Part shown: positions 44,901-56,015 of the stretch, piece by piece
Position numbering within the stretch: position 1 is the first letter of the stretch
Layout of the letters: every line of letters begins with the position of its first letter
Assembly (NCBI GenBank): GCA_023362775.1
Contig: JALMGJ010000008.1
Location: 16,528,001 to 16,592,000 of the forward strand
Reading direction: 5' to 3'
Source: Charina bottae
Lineage: Eukaryota; Chordata; Lepidosauria; Squamata; Charinaidae
DNA length: 64,000 nucleotides
Translations under genes and position numbers: made by a program
Notes under the pieces: model-generated
The model's database searches: none
What the model saw: only the letters and a program-made list of their open reading frames with translations
What the model was told of the DNA's origin: nothing

Positions 44901-47900
44901 GTTGTTGTTTATTCGTTCAGTCGTTTCCGACTCTTCGTGACTTCATGCACCAGCCCACGCCAGAGCCCTCTGTCGGCCGTCACCATCCCCAGCTCCCCAA
45001 TGGTTGAGTCCGTCACCTCCAGAATACCATCCATCCATCTTGCCCTTGGTCGGCCCCTCTTCCTTTTGCCTTCCACTTTCCCTAGCATCAGCTTCTTCTC
45101 CAGGGTATCCTGTCTTCTCATTATGTGGCCAAAGTACTTCAGTTTTGCCTTTAATATCATTCCCTCAACTGAGCAGTCTGGCTTTATTTCCTGGAGTATG
45201 GACTGGTTTGATCTTCTTGCAGTCCAAGGCACTCTCAGAATTTTCCTCCAACACCACAGTTCAAAAGCATCTATCTTCCTTCGCTCAGCCTTCCTTACGG
45301 TCCAGCTCTCGCAGCCATAGGTTACTACAGGGAATACCATTGCTTTAACTATGCGGAACTTTGTTGTCAGTGTGATGTCTCTGCTCTTAACTATTTTATC
45401 AAGATTTGCCATTGCTCTCCTCCCAAGAAGTAGACGTCTTCTGATTTCCTGGCTGCAGTCAGCGTCTGCAGTAATCTTTGCGCCTAGAAATACAAAGTCT
45501 GTCACTGCCTCCACTTTTTCTCCCTCTATTTGCCAGTCATCAATCAAGCTCGTTGCCATAATCTTGGTTTTTTTGAGGTTTAACTGCAACCCAGCTTTTG
45601 CACTTTCTTCTTTCACCTTCGTCATAAGGCTCCTCAACTCCTCCTCGCTTTCAGCGATCAAAGTGGTATCATCTGCATATCTGAGATTGTTAATGTTTCT
45701 TCAACCGATTTTAACTCCAGCCTTGGATTCCTCAAGCCCAGCATGTCGCATGATGTGTTCTGCGTACAGGTTGAATAGGTAGGGTGAGAGTATACAACCC
45801 TGCCGTACTCCTTTCCCAATCTTAAACCAGTCCGTTGTTCCGTGCTCTGTTCTTACCGTTGCTACTTGGTCGTTATACAGATTCCTCAGGAGGCAGACAA
45901 GATGACTTGGTATCCCCATACCACCAAGAACTTGCCACAATTTGTTATGATCCACACAGTCAAAGGCTTTAGAATAGTCAATAAAACAGAAATAGATGTT
46001 TTTCTGAAATTCCCTGGCTTTCTCCATTTTCCAGCGGATATTGGCAATTTGGTCTCTAGTTCCTCTGCCTTTTCTAAACCCAGCTTGTACATCTGGCAAT
46101 TCTCGCTCCATGAATTGCTGGAGTCTACCCTGCAAGATCTTGAGCATTACCTTACTGGCATGTGAAATAAGTGCCACTGTTCGATAGTTTGAACATTCTT
46201 TAGTGCTTCCCTTTTTTGGTATGGGGATATAAGTTGATTTTTTTCCAATCTGATGGCCATTCTTGTGTTTTCCAAATTTGCTGGCATATGGCATGCATCA
46301 CCTTGACAGCATCATCTTGCAAGATTTTAAACAGTTCAGCTGGGATACCATCGTCTCCTGCTGCCTTGTTATTAGCAATGCTTCTTAAGGCCCATTCAAC
46401 CTCACTCTTCAGGATGTCTGGCTCTAACTCACTGACCACACCGTCAAAGCTATCTCCAATATTATTATCCTTCCTATACAGATCTTCCGTATATTCTTGC
46501 CACCTTTTCTTGATCTCTTCTGCTTCTGTTAGGTCCTTACCATCTTTGTTTTTGATCATACCCATTTTTGCCTGGAATTTACCTCCGATGTTTCTAATTT
46601 TCTGGAAGAGGTCTCTTGTCCTTCCTATTCTATTGTCTTCTTCCACTTCCGCACATTGCTTGTTTAAAAATAATTCCTTATCTCTTCTGGCTAACCTCTG
46701 GAATTTTGCATTTAATTCGGCATATCTCCCCCTATCACTGTTGCCTTTTGCTTTCCTTCTTTCTTGGGCTACTTCCAGTGTTTCAGCAGACAGCCATCTT
46801 GCCTTCTTGGTTTTCTTTTTCTTTGGGACATTTTTTGTTGCCGCCTCCTGAACAATGTTGCGAACTTCTGTCCATAGTTCTTCTGGGACCCTATCTACTA
46901 AATCTAGTCCCTTAAATCTATTCTTCACCTCCACTGCATATTCCTTAGGAATATTAGTGAGCTCATATCTAACTGATCTGTGGGTCTTCCCTATTCTCTT
47001 CAGTCTGATTCTAAATTTTGCAATAAGAAGTTCGTGATCTGAACTACAGTCAGCTCCAGGTCTTGTTTTTACCGACTGTATAGATGTCCGCCACCTTTGG
47101 CTGCAAAGGATGTAGTCAATCTGATTTCGATGTCGACCATCTGGTGAAGTCCATGTATAAAGTCATCTTTTAGGTTGTTGGAAGAGAGTGTTTGTTATGC
47201 ACAGTGAGTTGTCTTGGCAAAATTCTATCAGCCTATGTCCTGCTTCATTTTGTTCTCCCAGACCATGCTTTCCTGTAATTCCAGGTGTCGTCTGACTACC
47301 CACCTTAGCATTCCAGTCTCCTGTAATGAAAATAACATCTCTTTTTGGTGTATTATCTAGTAGGTACTGCAGATCCTCATAGAACTGATCTACTTCTGCT
47401 TCTTCAGCATCTGTGGTTGGGGCATATATTTGGATCACTGTGATGTTAAATGGCTTACCCTGAATTCGAATTGAGATCATTCTATCGTTTTTTGGATTGT
47501 ATCCAAGCACTGCTTTAGCCACTTTATTATTAATTATGAAGGCTACTCCATTTCTTCTGTGGTCCTCTTGTCCACAGTAGTAGATCTGGTGGTCATCTGA
47601 TGTGAAGTGGCCCATCCCAGTCCATTTCAGTTCACTGACACCCAAAATGTCTATATTTAATCTTGACATCTCACCAATAACCACATCCAATTTGCCCTGG
47701 CTCATAGATCTTACATTCCAGGTTCCTATGGTGTGTTGATCTTTAGAACATCGGATTCGTCGTTCACCACCAGCACCGTCGGCCGCTAGCCGTCCTTTCG
47801 GCTTTGAGCTAGCTGCGTCATCACATCTGGGGCTAGTTGAACGTATCCTCTGTTCCTCCCCAGTAGCATTTTGACCATCTTCCGACCTGGGAGTCCCATC

Positions 47901-48126
47901 TTCCGATGGTATACCGACATATTTTTGGTTGTACTGATCCATTTAGTTTTCATGGCAAGAATACTGGGGTGGGTTGCCATTACCTTCCCCAGGGATCGTA
48001 TTTAGTCTGACCTCTCTGCCACGACCTTCCCGTCTTGGGTGTCCCTTCACGGTTTAGCTCATGGTTTCATTGAGGTGCTCAAGCTCCAGCACCACGACAA
48101 GGTAACGATCTCCTTTGCTGGAGCAA
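44901..48126 (-). mobile_element. BovB (RTE) LINE, full length, innermost insert
   Basis: Innermost level of the nest, inserted in LTR copy D. A perfect 8-bp TSD, CCTTGCCT, lies at 44893-44900 and 48127-48134. On the minus strand the 5' UTR includes CTCCAGCAAAGGAGATCG and the 3' end reads GTCGGAAACGACTGAACG, followed by an (AAC)n tail. At 3.2 kb it is full length. It is the youngest autonomous insertion by nesting order. Confidence 0.96.
44909..47942 (-). pseudogene. BovB endonuclease-RT, nearly intact
   Basis: Endonuclease (47942-46980): WNVRSMSQGKLDVV, LNIDILGVSELKWTG, GDWNAKVGSQ, DHELLI. RT: KAFDCVDHNKLWQVLGG, GVRQGCILSPYLFNLYAEH, NNLRYADDTTL with intact YADD. C terminus: LVHEVTKSRKRLNE. 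The defects I find are a TGA at 47160-47162 replacing an Arg codon in QQPKR*LYTW (a CpG-type change), a one-base shift near 46240 at SDWKKI, and a TGA at 45701-45703 after AGVKIG. All conserved catalytic residues I can check are present. It is non-functional as read, but only slightly damaged. Confidence 0.92.
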
Positions 48127-48503
48127 CCTTGCCTACCTTTGGCAAAAAACCATAACTGTCTGTTTTGTTCTTGTTAAACTGTACATTGCCTAAATTAATT
48201 CTTGATGCAATTACCACCTAGTAGATCAGTAGTTGTGTAAGTTGTCTTGCTAGTTAATCTCCAGAACCAGTCTGGTATTTATTCTTGATTGTGCTGATTG
48301 TCTTGCTTGTGTTGTCTTGCCTTGTTCCTGTCCTGGTGTATTGTTTCCAGATCCCAAACCCATCAGATTGAAGTAGAATACAGTACTGTGCCCTATAACA
48401 GAAGAAGATTATCTTGGAGCCTGCCGCCCAATTGATCTGATAGTACTTAATAAAACTGTTACGCAATTCAAGTCTCTGTATTAAGTTGGAACAGGACAGG
48501 AAG

Positions 48504-49803
48504 GGCGGAAGCCATTTTGCGTTTCAGGGAGGATGTCTTCTGATATAGATAGGAGACGGTTTGAGATGATCTTTGCCAGGATTTTGCCTGCTGTAGCTAC
48601 AAGGGAGATGGCATCCCTAAAGTCTGCTGGAATCTCCTCCCTCATCCAGATTTTTTTGATGAGCTTATGAAGTTGTTGTGTAAGTTCAGGCCCGCCTTCT
48701 TTAAAGACTTCAGCAGGAATCCCATCAGGTCCACTAGCTTTGTTATTTTTCATTTGTTTAGTTGCTTTACTGACTTCCTCCAAACTAGGGGGTACTGCAA
48801 GCTCATCTCTTATTTGTTTTTGCGGGATTTGCAAGACGACTTCATCAGCCACAGTAGAGTGACGATTAAGGAGATTGTAGTAATGCTCTTTCCAGCACAG
48901 TGCAATAGACTCTTTGTCCTTTAGAAGTTTAGCACCATCTACTGAGCGTAAGGGATTTGTACCATGGTTTGTTGGTCCATAGATGGCCTTTATGGCATTA
49001 AAAAAGCCCAATGCATCATGAGCATCTGCAAAATGTTGGGTTTCTTGGGCTTTTTTTATCCACCATATGTTTTTAAGTTCTCTAGTTCTTCTTTGGACTT
49101 CTGCCTTTGCACTGGCGTAGATTTTTTTCTTAACGGCACAGTTAATATCTTTTTGCCATATCCGGAAGGCTTTCCTTTTCTTGTCAATAATATGTTCAAT
49201 CTCACTATCGTTCTCATCAAACCAGTCCTGATGTCTCTTAGTTTGGTATCCGATAGTTTGTTCACAGGCTGAAATAATAGACGTCTTCAATTTAATCCAG
49301 TGTTCCTCAACATTTTCAGGGAGTTCCATAGGCAGATGTTACTTGAGAGTTGATTGAAAGCAAGCTCGTTTAGTAGAATCTTGAAGGGCCAGTGTATTCA
49401 TTTTATGCCTTGGTTTTCTTCCTTGGAGCCTACGATGAGGGACAATCTTTATGGCCATCGTGGATCGAATTAATCGATGGTCTGTCCAGCAGTCATCGGC
49501 GCTCGTCATGGCTCTGGTGAGAAGTACATCACGGCGATCTCTAGCATGGACAATTACATAATCTAAAAGATGCCAGTGCTTTGACCGTGGGTCCTTCCAT
49601 GATGTTTTAAATTTATTTTTCTGGCGAAATAGTGTGTTAGTAATGACAAGGTTATGCTCTGCACATTTAGTCAGAAGTAAGATTCCATTCATGTTGCTAT
49701 TGTCAACTCCTTCTTTCCCAATGATCCCCAGCCACAAATCATAGTCACGCCCAGGAGGATAATTTTATCCTCCTTTGGTATCTCTGATAAGATGGTGTCC
49801 AGC
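48504..49803 (-). pseudogene. Unclassified LINE: endonuclease end and N-terminal RT
   Basis: On the minus strand, KIILLG is followed directly by V and, in another frame, DYDLWLGIIGKEG, so the catalytic GDFNARVG block is deleted near 49757. The later endonuclease is clear: NTLFRQKNKFKTSWKDPRS, HLLDYVIV, TDHRLIRS. After a stop near 49336 the linker and RT start follow: KNNKASGPDGIPAEVFKEGG, AGKILAKIISNRL, and ETQNGFRPS, where the LTR cuts in. Part of the RT between DAISLV and ATAGKI is also missing. Confidence 0.88.
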
Positions 49804-49841
49804 TGGGTATAAAAATATAAATATTAAAAAATATCACTATT

Positions 49842-51042
49842 AGTAGAATATCAGTGATTAAAATGAATGTTTTACCAAGAATTGGTATTGTTGGTATTGT
49901 GTAAATGTTGTTTAGTATGGCTTAAAGAATGGATTGTTTTGAAAAATGAAAAACTATTGAATTTAGAAGATCATGATTTAAGATACGGATGGCATGGATA
50001 TTTATGGTATGATGAAGTCAAAGTTAATGTGGACTTTAAAATCATTATATTAGAAGATCTTTGTTAAAGATTTGGAATAAATACATATCAACTCTGTTAC
50101 AAGATGCCTTTATGGATTTCTACACAAGAAGCATTCTATCGAACTGAAACAAGAGATAAAGATAAATGGCTGGCTTATAAGGATTTGCTAAAAAAAGAAC
50201 AAGGAGAATATAAAATTAAATCAAAAGAACAACTTGCTTCGGAAGGATATACCTTTCAATTGCTTTCTTACATGCAGCTTATAGAGAAATTTAAGTCAGA
50301 TAAAAAAGATTTTGGATTTCAACAGAGTAAATAGGAATTTGAAATACAACTTTGTGAAACAGATGAACATTTAATAGCTAAAATGTTTAAACTATTGTTG
50401 AGAGGAGAAATGGTGGAAGAACAAGTTAAAGACTGTATGATTAAATAGGCACAAAATATTGGACATAACATACATATGCAGCAATGGGAAAATATGTGGA
50501 CTAAAGGACTGAAATTTACCCTGTGTTAGAATTTGAAGGAAAATTTCTATAAGATGATGTATCGATGGTATATGACCCCTCAAAAACTTGCGAAAATATA
50601 TGTGACTGTTTCTAACATTTGTTGGAAATGTAATAAACAAGAGGGGTCGTTTTACCATATGTGGTGGACATGTAAGATTGCAAAGAAATTTTGGACCCAA
50701 ATACATACATTGATGCAGAGTATATTACAAATACAGATTCCATTTAAACCAGAATTATTTTTGTTGGGACTATTGGATTTACAAATAGAAAAACATTTTG
50801 TTAGAATTATACAATATATGATAACAGCAGCAAGTCTTCTTTATGCACAATTTTGGAAAACCCAGACTCTACCAACAGTCCAAGAGTGGATGTTAAAATT
50901 GATGGACATGGCAGAAAATGATAAATTGACTTGTTTATTGAAAGAAAACTCAAGTTATCAATATCTCAAAGAGTGGAAACCATTGATGGATTATTTGAGA
51001 AATGCAGGAGGGGTGAAGCTTACATGGGGTTTTGAAGAGTAG
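49842..51042 (+). pseudogene. L1 ORF2 C-terminal domain, part 2
   Basis: It starts VIKMNVLPRI and later reads LSYMQLIEKF. The CCHC-like zinc region CWKCNKQEGSFYHMWWTCK (50620-50676) follows, then AKKFWTQIH, and the ORF ends WGFEE*. Stops interrupt it at 50331, 50446 and 50527, and a frameshift lies near 49905. These are ordinary L1 C-terminal features in decayed form. Confidence 0.9.
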
Positions 51043-51372
51043 ATTAAATATAAAAGAGTATATTAGACAAAGAATTATTTCTATCTATTCTATGAAAACC
51101 AACATTTAAGGCAGATTTTTTTATTTAAATGACCAGAGATAGATTGGAAGTTATCTAATTTTCACATCTTTTTTTTTTCTTTTACTTTACTACACTTTTT
51201 CTTTTCTTTTTCTATATTTTGTATTTATATTTCTTTTTCTGTTTCTAACTTTTAACTATGTATTTTAAAATTCTAATAAAATTTATTTAAAAAAAAGATT
51301 AAAGTACTATTTAATGTGCCAAAATCATAATGTGGTTTTTGAACCTGATTTGTTTGAATAAATTATTCTTAT

Positions 51373-51411
51373 GTGATATTATTATTGTTGTTGTTGTTGT
51401 TGTTGTTGTTA
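51373..51411. repeat. (TTG)n/(ATT)n microsatellite
   Basis: TATTATTATTGTTGTTG... about ten units, in the L1 3' flank. Confidence 0.9.
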
Positions 51412-51481
51412 TTTAAAAAAAACAAGCTTTCTGTTGAAAATAGGAGCAGATGTTCAGAGATGCCATTCCCTCATAGCCACA

Positions 51482-51537
51482 CTGCAGGAGGAGAGCAGGA
51501 ACCAGAGTGTATGAATCCATATGACATTCATTTTGCA
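51482..51537. repeat. 56-bp direct repeat partner of 42138-42193
   Basis: It starts CTGCAGGAGGAGAGC and ends TTCATTTTGCA. It is identical to 42138-42193 except one base (GAGCAGG against GAGCGGG). This copy sits in ordinary flanking sequence and is probably the original. Confidence 0.93.
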
Positions 51538-52544
51538 CTAAACCATGACTTAATCTATCTTTTATGTTCTTCTAAACCCTGGCATCTCCCCAATAATGAC
51601 AAATGTTGTTGCTCACCATGGATATACTGTAATCAATTCATAAAGGACTATTACCATATTTAAACAAATTATTATATAGGGAGTGTTTTTAAAAAGCAAA
51701 TGTTCTTTTATTAAACACATTTTTTCCCTCTTGATACTATGTTTTGAAGAAGGACATTTTGAACTTGGGGATTATTTCTTTTGCTACTGATGTAGGTTTG
51801 CTGAACATCATTATACGATCAGGATTCTAGCATCCATCTTTGTTGCCAAACTGCAAAGGGCTGACCATTACTAAGTTTTATTTAAAGAAATGATGTTGGC
51901 CAAACTATTCATCTCTTCTTTACAATTTTATTTTTAGGCACCTAACTTAACTCCCTCAAGCTTGAGGCTTAACCCAAATGCACTGAATAAAAATTTAGTT
52001 GTTACTGAAGGGCTCTTGGGCAATTATATTAGTATTGTGGATAGTTCTGTTGACAGAATTCTAGATTAAATCTAAACACTGCCTTTTACCACAATATCAA
52101 TGCCCATCCCTGGCAGGTTTTAGAATTTGTTCCTTCAGCAATCACATTTTTATTTTGCTCACAGCAATGTAACATCTTCAGACTCTTTTGTTTCTTAAAT
52201 TATATATAGATTTATGTATATTCCTATTTTTGTAACTATTCTCCTCACCCAATCTGAGCTGCAAACACACACAGAAACACAAAGAGTAAGCATTTATGGT
52301 ACATCTATAGCACTAGCTGCTATCTAGTGATTATCCAGATTTTTGCAGTTCAGATTTGATAGCTCTGTTTTTGCCAAAATATATGTTAATAATGAATATT
52401 TTTATTTTTTTACTTAGTTAATATTCTTTGTTTATGCTATAAAAACAGGACAATTTGATTTCCAAAAATATGCATATTCTCTTTAAACTCTCACCTTCCA
52501 AAAAAGCAAAATTCAGAATGAAAAGCTATTTTTGCTAAATATAT
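51538..52544. other. No gene seen
   Basis: AT-rich low-copy DNA; nothing recognised. Confidence 0.55.
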
Positions 52545-52613
52545 TTTTAATTTAATTTAATTTAATTTAATTTAATTTAATTTAATTTAATTTAATTTAA
52601 TTTAATTTAATAA
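52545..52613. repeat. (TTTAA)n microsatellite
   Basis: About 13 copies of TTTAA next to the tail of a minus-strand L2. Confidence 0.96.
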
Positions 52614-52617
52614 TTTA

Positions 52618-52775
52618 ATTGTTTATTTATTTAACTTATATGACCGCCCATCTCCCCCAACGGGGAACTCTGGGCGGTTTACAATAAAACTGATTAAAAT
52701 AGAATATAAGAATATAAAAACACAACCAAATAATACAATAAATAAATTATAAAATCCAAATGGCCAGATAGCTTA
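52618..52775 (-). mobile_element. L2-type LINE 3' end fragment
   Basis: TATGACCGCCCATCTCCCCC, then GGAACTCTGGGCGGTTTACA, is the antisense of the L2 3' terminus. Only the UTR remains. Confidence 0.8.
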
Positions 52776-52802
52776 ATAAAAAGAAGGACATTATGAAATT
52801 AA

Positions 52803-53037
52803 CCACCCCCATTATCCCACCTTTATTGTTTTTATAAATAACTCAAGGCAGCAAATATACCTAATACTCCTTCCTCCTCCTATTTTCCCCACAACAACAA
52901 CCCTGTGAGGTGAGTTGGGCTGAGAGAGAGTGACTGGCCCAAGGTCACCCAGCCAGCTTTCATGCCTAAGGCGGGACTAGAACTCACAGACTCCTGGTTT
53001 CTAGCCCAGCACCTTAACCACTAGACCAAACCGGTCT
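52803..53037 (-). mobile_element. tRNA-derived SINE with an L2-like tail, minus strand
   Basis: On the minus strand it has GACCGGTTTGGTCTAGTGG (tRNA-like head), TTAAGGTGCTGGGCTAG, GGTGACCTTGGGCCAGTCAC and CCTCACAGGGTTGTTG, and ends CCTTGAGTTATTTATAAAAA with AATAAAGGTGGGAT, which is L2-like. It looks like a nearly complete member of the CORE/MIR-like family. Confidence 0.82.
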
Positions 53038-53244
53038 TAAAGACTTATTTTATAACAAGTAATCCTTTATGGCCAAAAGAACAATTCAACAGCATAATAA
53101 CGTCAAATTAAATATATGCAAATTAAAAAAAGTTTTACTTCTAAGCCACCAAAAGCAGCTGTATAGGGGATTACAAGAGTGATAACTTTTGTTAGCTTGC
53201 CCAAGCTAAGTTCAAGAACCTGCTGGTTTATGAATGTTCTAGTG

Positions 53245-53551
53245 CAGGGCTTTCCAAATTGCCGCCGCTGGCGACACAGCAGCGGCGGCGGTGGGCGCGT
53301 GCACGGCAGCAGCGCGGGGGGGCATGCGGCGGCATGCGCACGCACGGCAGCAGCGTGGGGGGCGTGCGGCGGTGCGCGCGTGCACGGCGGCAGCGGCGGC
53401 AGCCTCCGCTAAAACGCGGAAGCACTGATCCCGTGCCGCTGCCACTGCCGCTGCCACTGTGCGCGCCACTGCTTCCGGGTGGTGTGGCGACACACCACGC
53501 TGTGTGTGGCGACACACTTTTGTGTCGCAACACACAGTTTGGAAAGCTCTG
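53245..53551. mobile_element. GC-rich hAT MITE with minisatellite core (copy 1)
   Basis: The ends CAGGGCTTTCCAAA and TTTGGAAAGCTCTG are terminal inverted repeats. The flanks TTCTAGTG (53237-53244) and TTCTACTG (53552-53559) are an 8-bp duplication with one change. The interior is about 80% G+C, with degenerate repeats of GCACGGCAGCAGCG and GGCATGCGGCGG. The right end contains two GGCGACACAC(CA/TT) copies. Frames inside are arginine/alanine/proline-rich artefacts. Confidence 0.92.
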
Positions 53552-53559
53552 TTCTACTG

Positions 53560-54915
53560 CATCCATGATGGATTACCACAGCTGGCAACCTATTGATAAG
53601 CCTAGGTTTGTATAAATTACTTGGAGTTTTGCTGAATTTCAGCAACAGTCAATATGGGAATTTGCCATTTAGCTGATAAGAATCTGATGATTGGAAACAA
53701 ATTGTGTACTTAATAATAGACATCAGCAGTGCAATAAACTTATAGAACATGATAAATAAGATTACATTTCCTCACTGCGTAAATAAATTATGGGCACTCA
53801 AAATCTACACTTATGCCTTCTTATACAGATATTCACATAATAGCTATTTTTTTTTTAAAAAAAAAGGAAATCTATCACTGTGAATGAATAGGTTAACATT
53901 CCCTTGCTGTTGCAGTTATTATTGTTACTGTCCTTATTGCTACAGACTGTGCAAAATGTTTTAATTCACACTATCTGAATTTGAAACATCCCTTTTGAGT
54001 TTGAAATAGCCCATTTTGGCTATGAATCAATTGTTTCAAGCATAAGGCATTCTGTTTTCAACATTTTGGAAGGCTTTCAAACTCAAAACAGAGCATTGTA
54101 CAGGCAGCTCTGTTTTAGGTTGAAACATTTCCAAGATACTTTAAGAAGCTTTAAGTGCCAGAGCTGAGCCATTTCAAATTCCGAATAGGTGTTTTGCATT
54201 TGAACAGGTTTCAATTGAAAAAACTTTGCTTTCTCCAGCAGATACTTTCTATTCAGTAACTTTTTTTTGGTAGTGCTTGGTGAAAATACGTAAGTCTTTT
54301 GCTCCATTCCTGTGTTATATAATTTTATATAACATTATAAATAGGAATCCCAGAACATCTCATTGTCCTCATGAGAAAATTATATACAGGTCAGGAAGCC
54401 ACAGTACAGACAGAATGTTGCTGCATCTATCTTCAAGAACATATAAGATAAATTTTACATCCTCTGATGCAAATATGTGTTGGGTTCATATCACATTGAT
54501 CTTGAGATGTTAATTATATGGTTTGCCAATTCTCCAATATTAATGAAATCTCCTTAATGACCCAATCCTAAAATTGTTCAGAGTAGGAAATATCAATAGA
54601 AAATGTTAAACTTTATTTTCTATTATCACGAATATCATTTCTTTAAATCTTTAATATCAAGCTAAATTTTTAGAGTGTTCGGATTAATTGTGAAAAATCC
54701 ATTGTTCAATTAGAATCCCACAACTGCTATGTCAAACTAGAAAATAGAAAGCTCCAGAGAAAATTCTAGGTCTGCACTTTGCAAAGTTTTTGTTTGATTA
54801 GTAATTCTGGCCACCTGAATTTTCTTTATGGTTTTAATATAAGCAAACACCCAGGAAATTGGCTAACGTTTGTGGCCACATTGGCTAACAATGTGGCCAC
54901 ATTGATTAAAGTATA
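53560..54915. other. No gene seen
   Basis: Low-copy AT-rich DNA. 53940-54260 contains several imperfect TTTGAAAC/GTTTCAA words but no definable element. Confidence 0.5.
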
Positions 54916-54917
54916 AG

Positions 54918-54952
<35 letters not shown>

Positions 54953-54953
54953 G
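54916..54953. repeat. (GT)n microsatellite
   Basis: About 18 GT units with one TTT interruption; the SINE at 54955 inserted at its edge, and further GT-rich text follows the SINE at 55188. Confidence 0.95.
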
Positions 54954-54954
54954 T

Positions 54955-55187
54955 ATTTTAATCCATTCAATCATGTCTGATTCTCAGAGACTGCCTGGAC
55001 AAGTCTCTGCAGTTTTCTTGGCAAAGTTTTTTTGGAAGTGTTTTGCCATTGCCTTCTTCCTATGGCTGAGAGAAAGTGACTAGCCCAAGGTCACCCAGAT
55101 GGCTTTGGGCCTAAGGCAGGACTAGAACTCACGGACTCCCGGTTTCTAGCCCAGTGCCTTAACCACTACACCAAACTGGCTCTCATG
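54955..55187 (-). mobile_element. tRNA-derived SINE (second family), minus strand
   Basis: Same family as 36045-36274: ACTACACCAAACTGGCTCTC is the antisense head, with GGTCACCCAGATGGC and the 3' region GACTGCCTGGACAAGTC. It is inserted in a GT microsatellite. Confidence 0.8.
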
Positions 55188-56008
55188 TGTGTCTGTGTAT
55201 CTGTGTGTCTGAAAACTGCCTACAGTAGCAGTGCAGATTGTAGTAATATTCTACAAGGTATTTTGAGAAAACTGGGGTTTGTTCTGCAGAGATGTTAAGA
55301 GGCCATAGTACAAACTTCATTCTCATCACCAGAATGAGCAATTCATAAAGCAAAGATCACTATCAAGAAGCACTTTCATGACAGTTGCTTCTGAATCTTC
55401 ATAGCAACTGCACAAAAACTGGCAGAAACTGATCTGCAAGATTTAGAATCCAATACCCATGTTAATTCAGATATGATATGGAAGGAGAGGAAAAGTATCC
55501 CTGAGGGAGGGTCAAGCCTTATATGAACCTAAATTCATTAATCGTCAAGTATTCAAATGTACTCACTCACCTGCTCTCCTACCACCATACCCAGAGTAGA
55601 AATCTCATCACTAAGAGACTGGCTACAAATGCAGCTTGTCAAGTGGAGCAAAGGTGAAATAGAATGCTTTAAAGCCTTCTTCTGATCTTTTAATGAACTC
55701 TCACCCTGAAATGGCATGAAGAAGTCTGTTAACGGGAACACATAGATAGTTTGTTTTCATCCTGGTGCATATTAGTTAAGCGTGGAAAAAGGGCAGCGGG
55801 TTATTATTCCACACTGACCTAAAGAATAAAGATAGACTAAATGAAGTACCCTTATTTCTGAATAATTGCAATGAGCTGTGTGTTGGGCTTCCCTTGAGAT
55901 TGGCCTGGAATATGCAGCTAATGGGAATTACTGTGGATAGGCTGCTGAGGGGGACAATCTACTGCAAACATATGAGCAAGGTAGAGGAATAAGTAACAGA
56001 GTTAAGGG
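55188..56008. other. No gene seen
   Basis: Low-copy DNA; no supported feature. Confidence 0.55.
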
Positions 56009-56015
56009 CTGATAA

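Larger units (their letters stand above)
44479..48498 (+). mobile_element. Solo LTR (copy D), split by BovB
   Basis: Third level of the nest. It begins TGTTAGGAAGGACTGG and ends TTGGAACAGGACA, both like copy B. The perfect 5-bp TSD GGAAG at 44474-44478 and 48499-48503 lies in the host LINE codons. Removing the BovB and one TSD leaves about 790 bp, shorter than copy B. AATAAA is at 48449-48454. It contains the 106-bp BovB-derived inverted segment and an 80-bp direct duplication. No internal retroviral genes are present. Confidence 0.88.
43015..49831 (-). mobile_element. Unclassified APE-type LINE with a C-terminal C2H2 finger
   Basis: Second level of the nest, inserted in the L1 with TSD TATCACTATT. 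It reads on the minus strand: endonuclease remnant (49810 to about 49340), linker and RT (to 43290), C2H2 finger (about 43110-43180), and a 3' UTR with GCGATCACTCGTAGCCGAG. The LTR at 44479-48498 interrupts it in the middle of the RT. Without that insert it is about 2.8 kb and 5'-truncated. Frequent vertebrate relatives have the same RT phrases (FTARQLQEKC, LTKAFDTVNR). I cannot place the clade by eye; a Vingi- or other I-group relative is possible. Confidence 0.82.
42369..51297 (+). mobile_element. L1 LINE, 5'-truncated, interrupted by a nested insertion
   Basis: Outer member of the nest. L1 ORF2 sequence occupies 42369-43014 and resumes at 49842, running to a 3' UTR that ends with AATAAAATTTATTT and an A-rich tail (51270-51297). 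The two halves join in frame across the inserted LINE at the protein phrase LSLL-GRISVIKMN, where TATCACTATT is duplicated (43005-43014 and 49832-49841). Only the RT core and C-terminal domain survive. Confidence 0.9.

Noticed and set aside
53228..53615. Overlapping arginine/alanine-rich frames on both strands
   Set aside because: Artefacts of the GC minisatellite within a hAT MITE.
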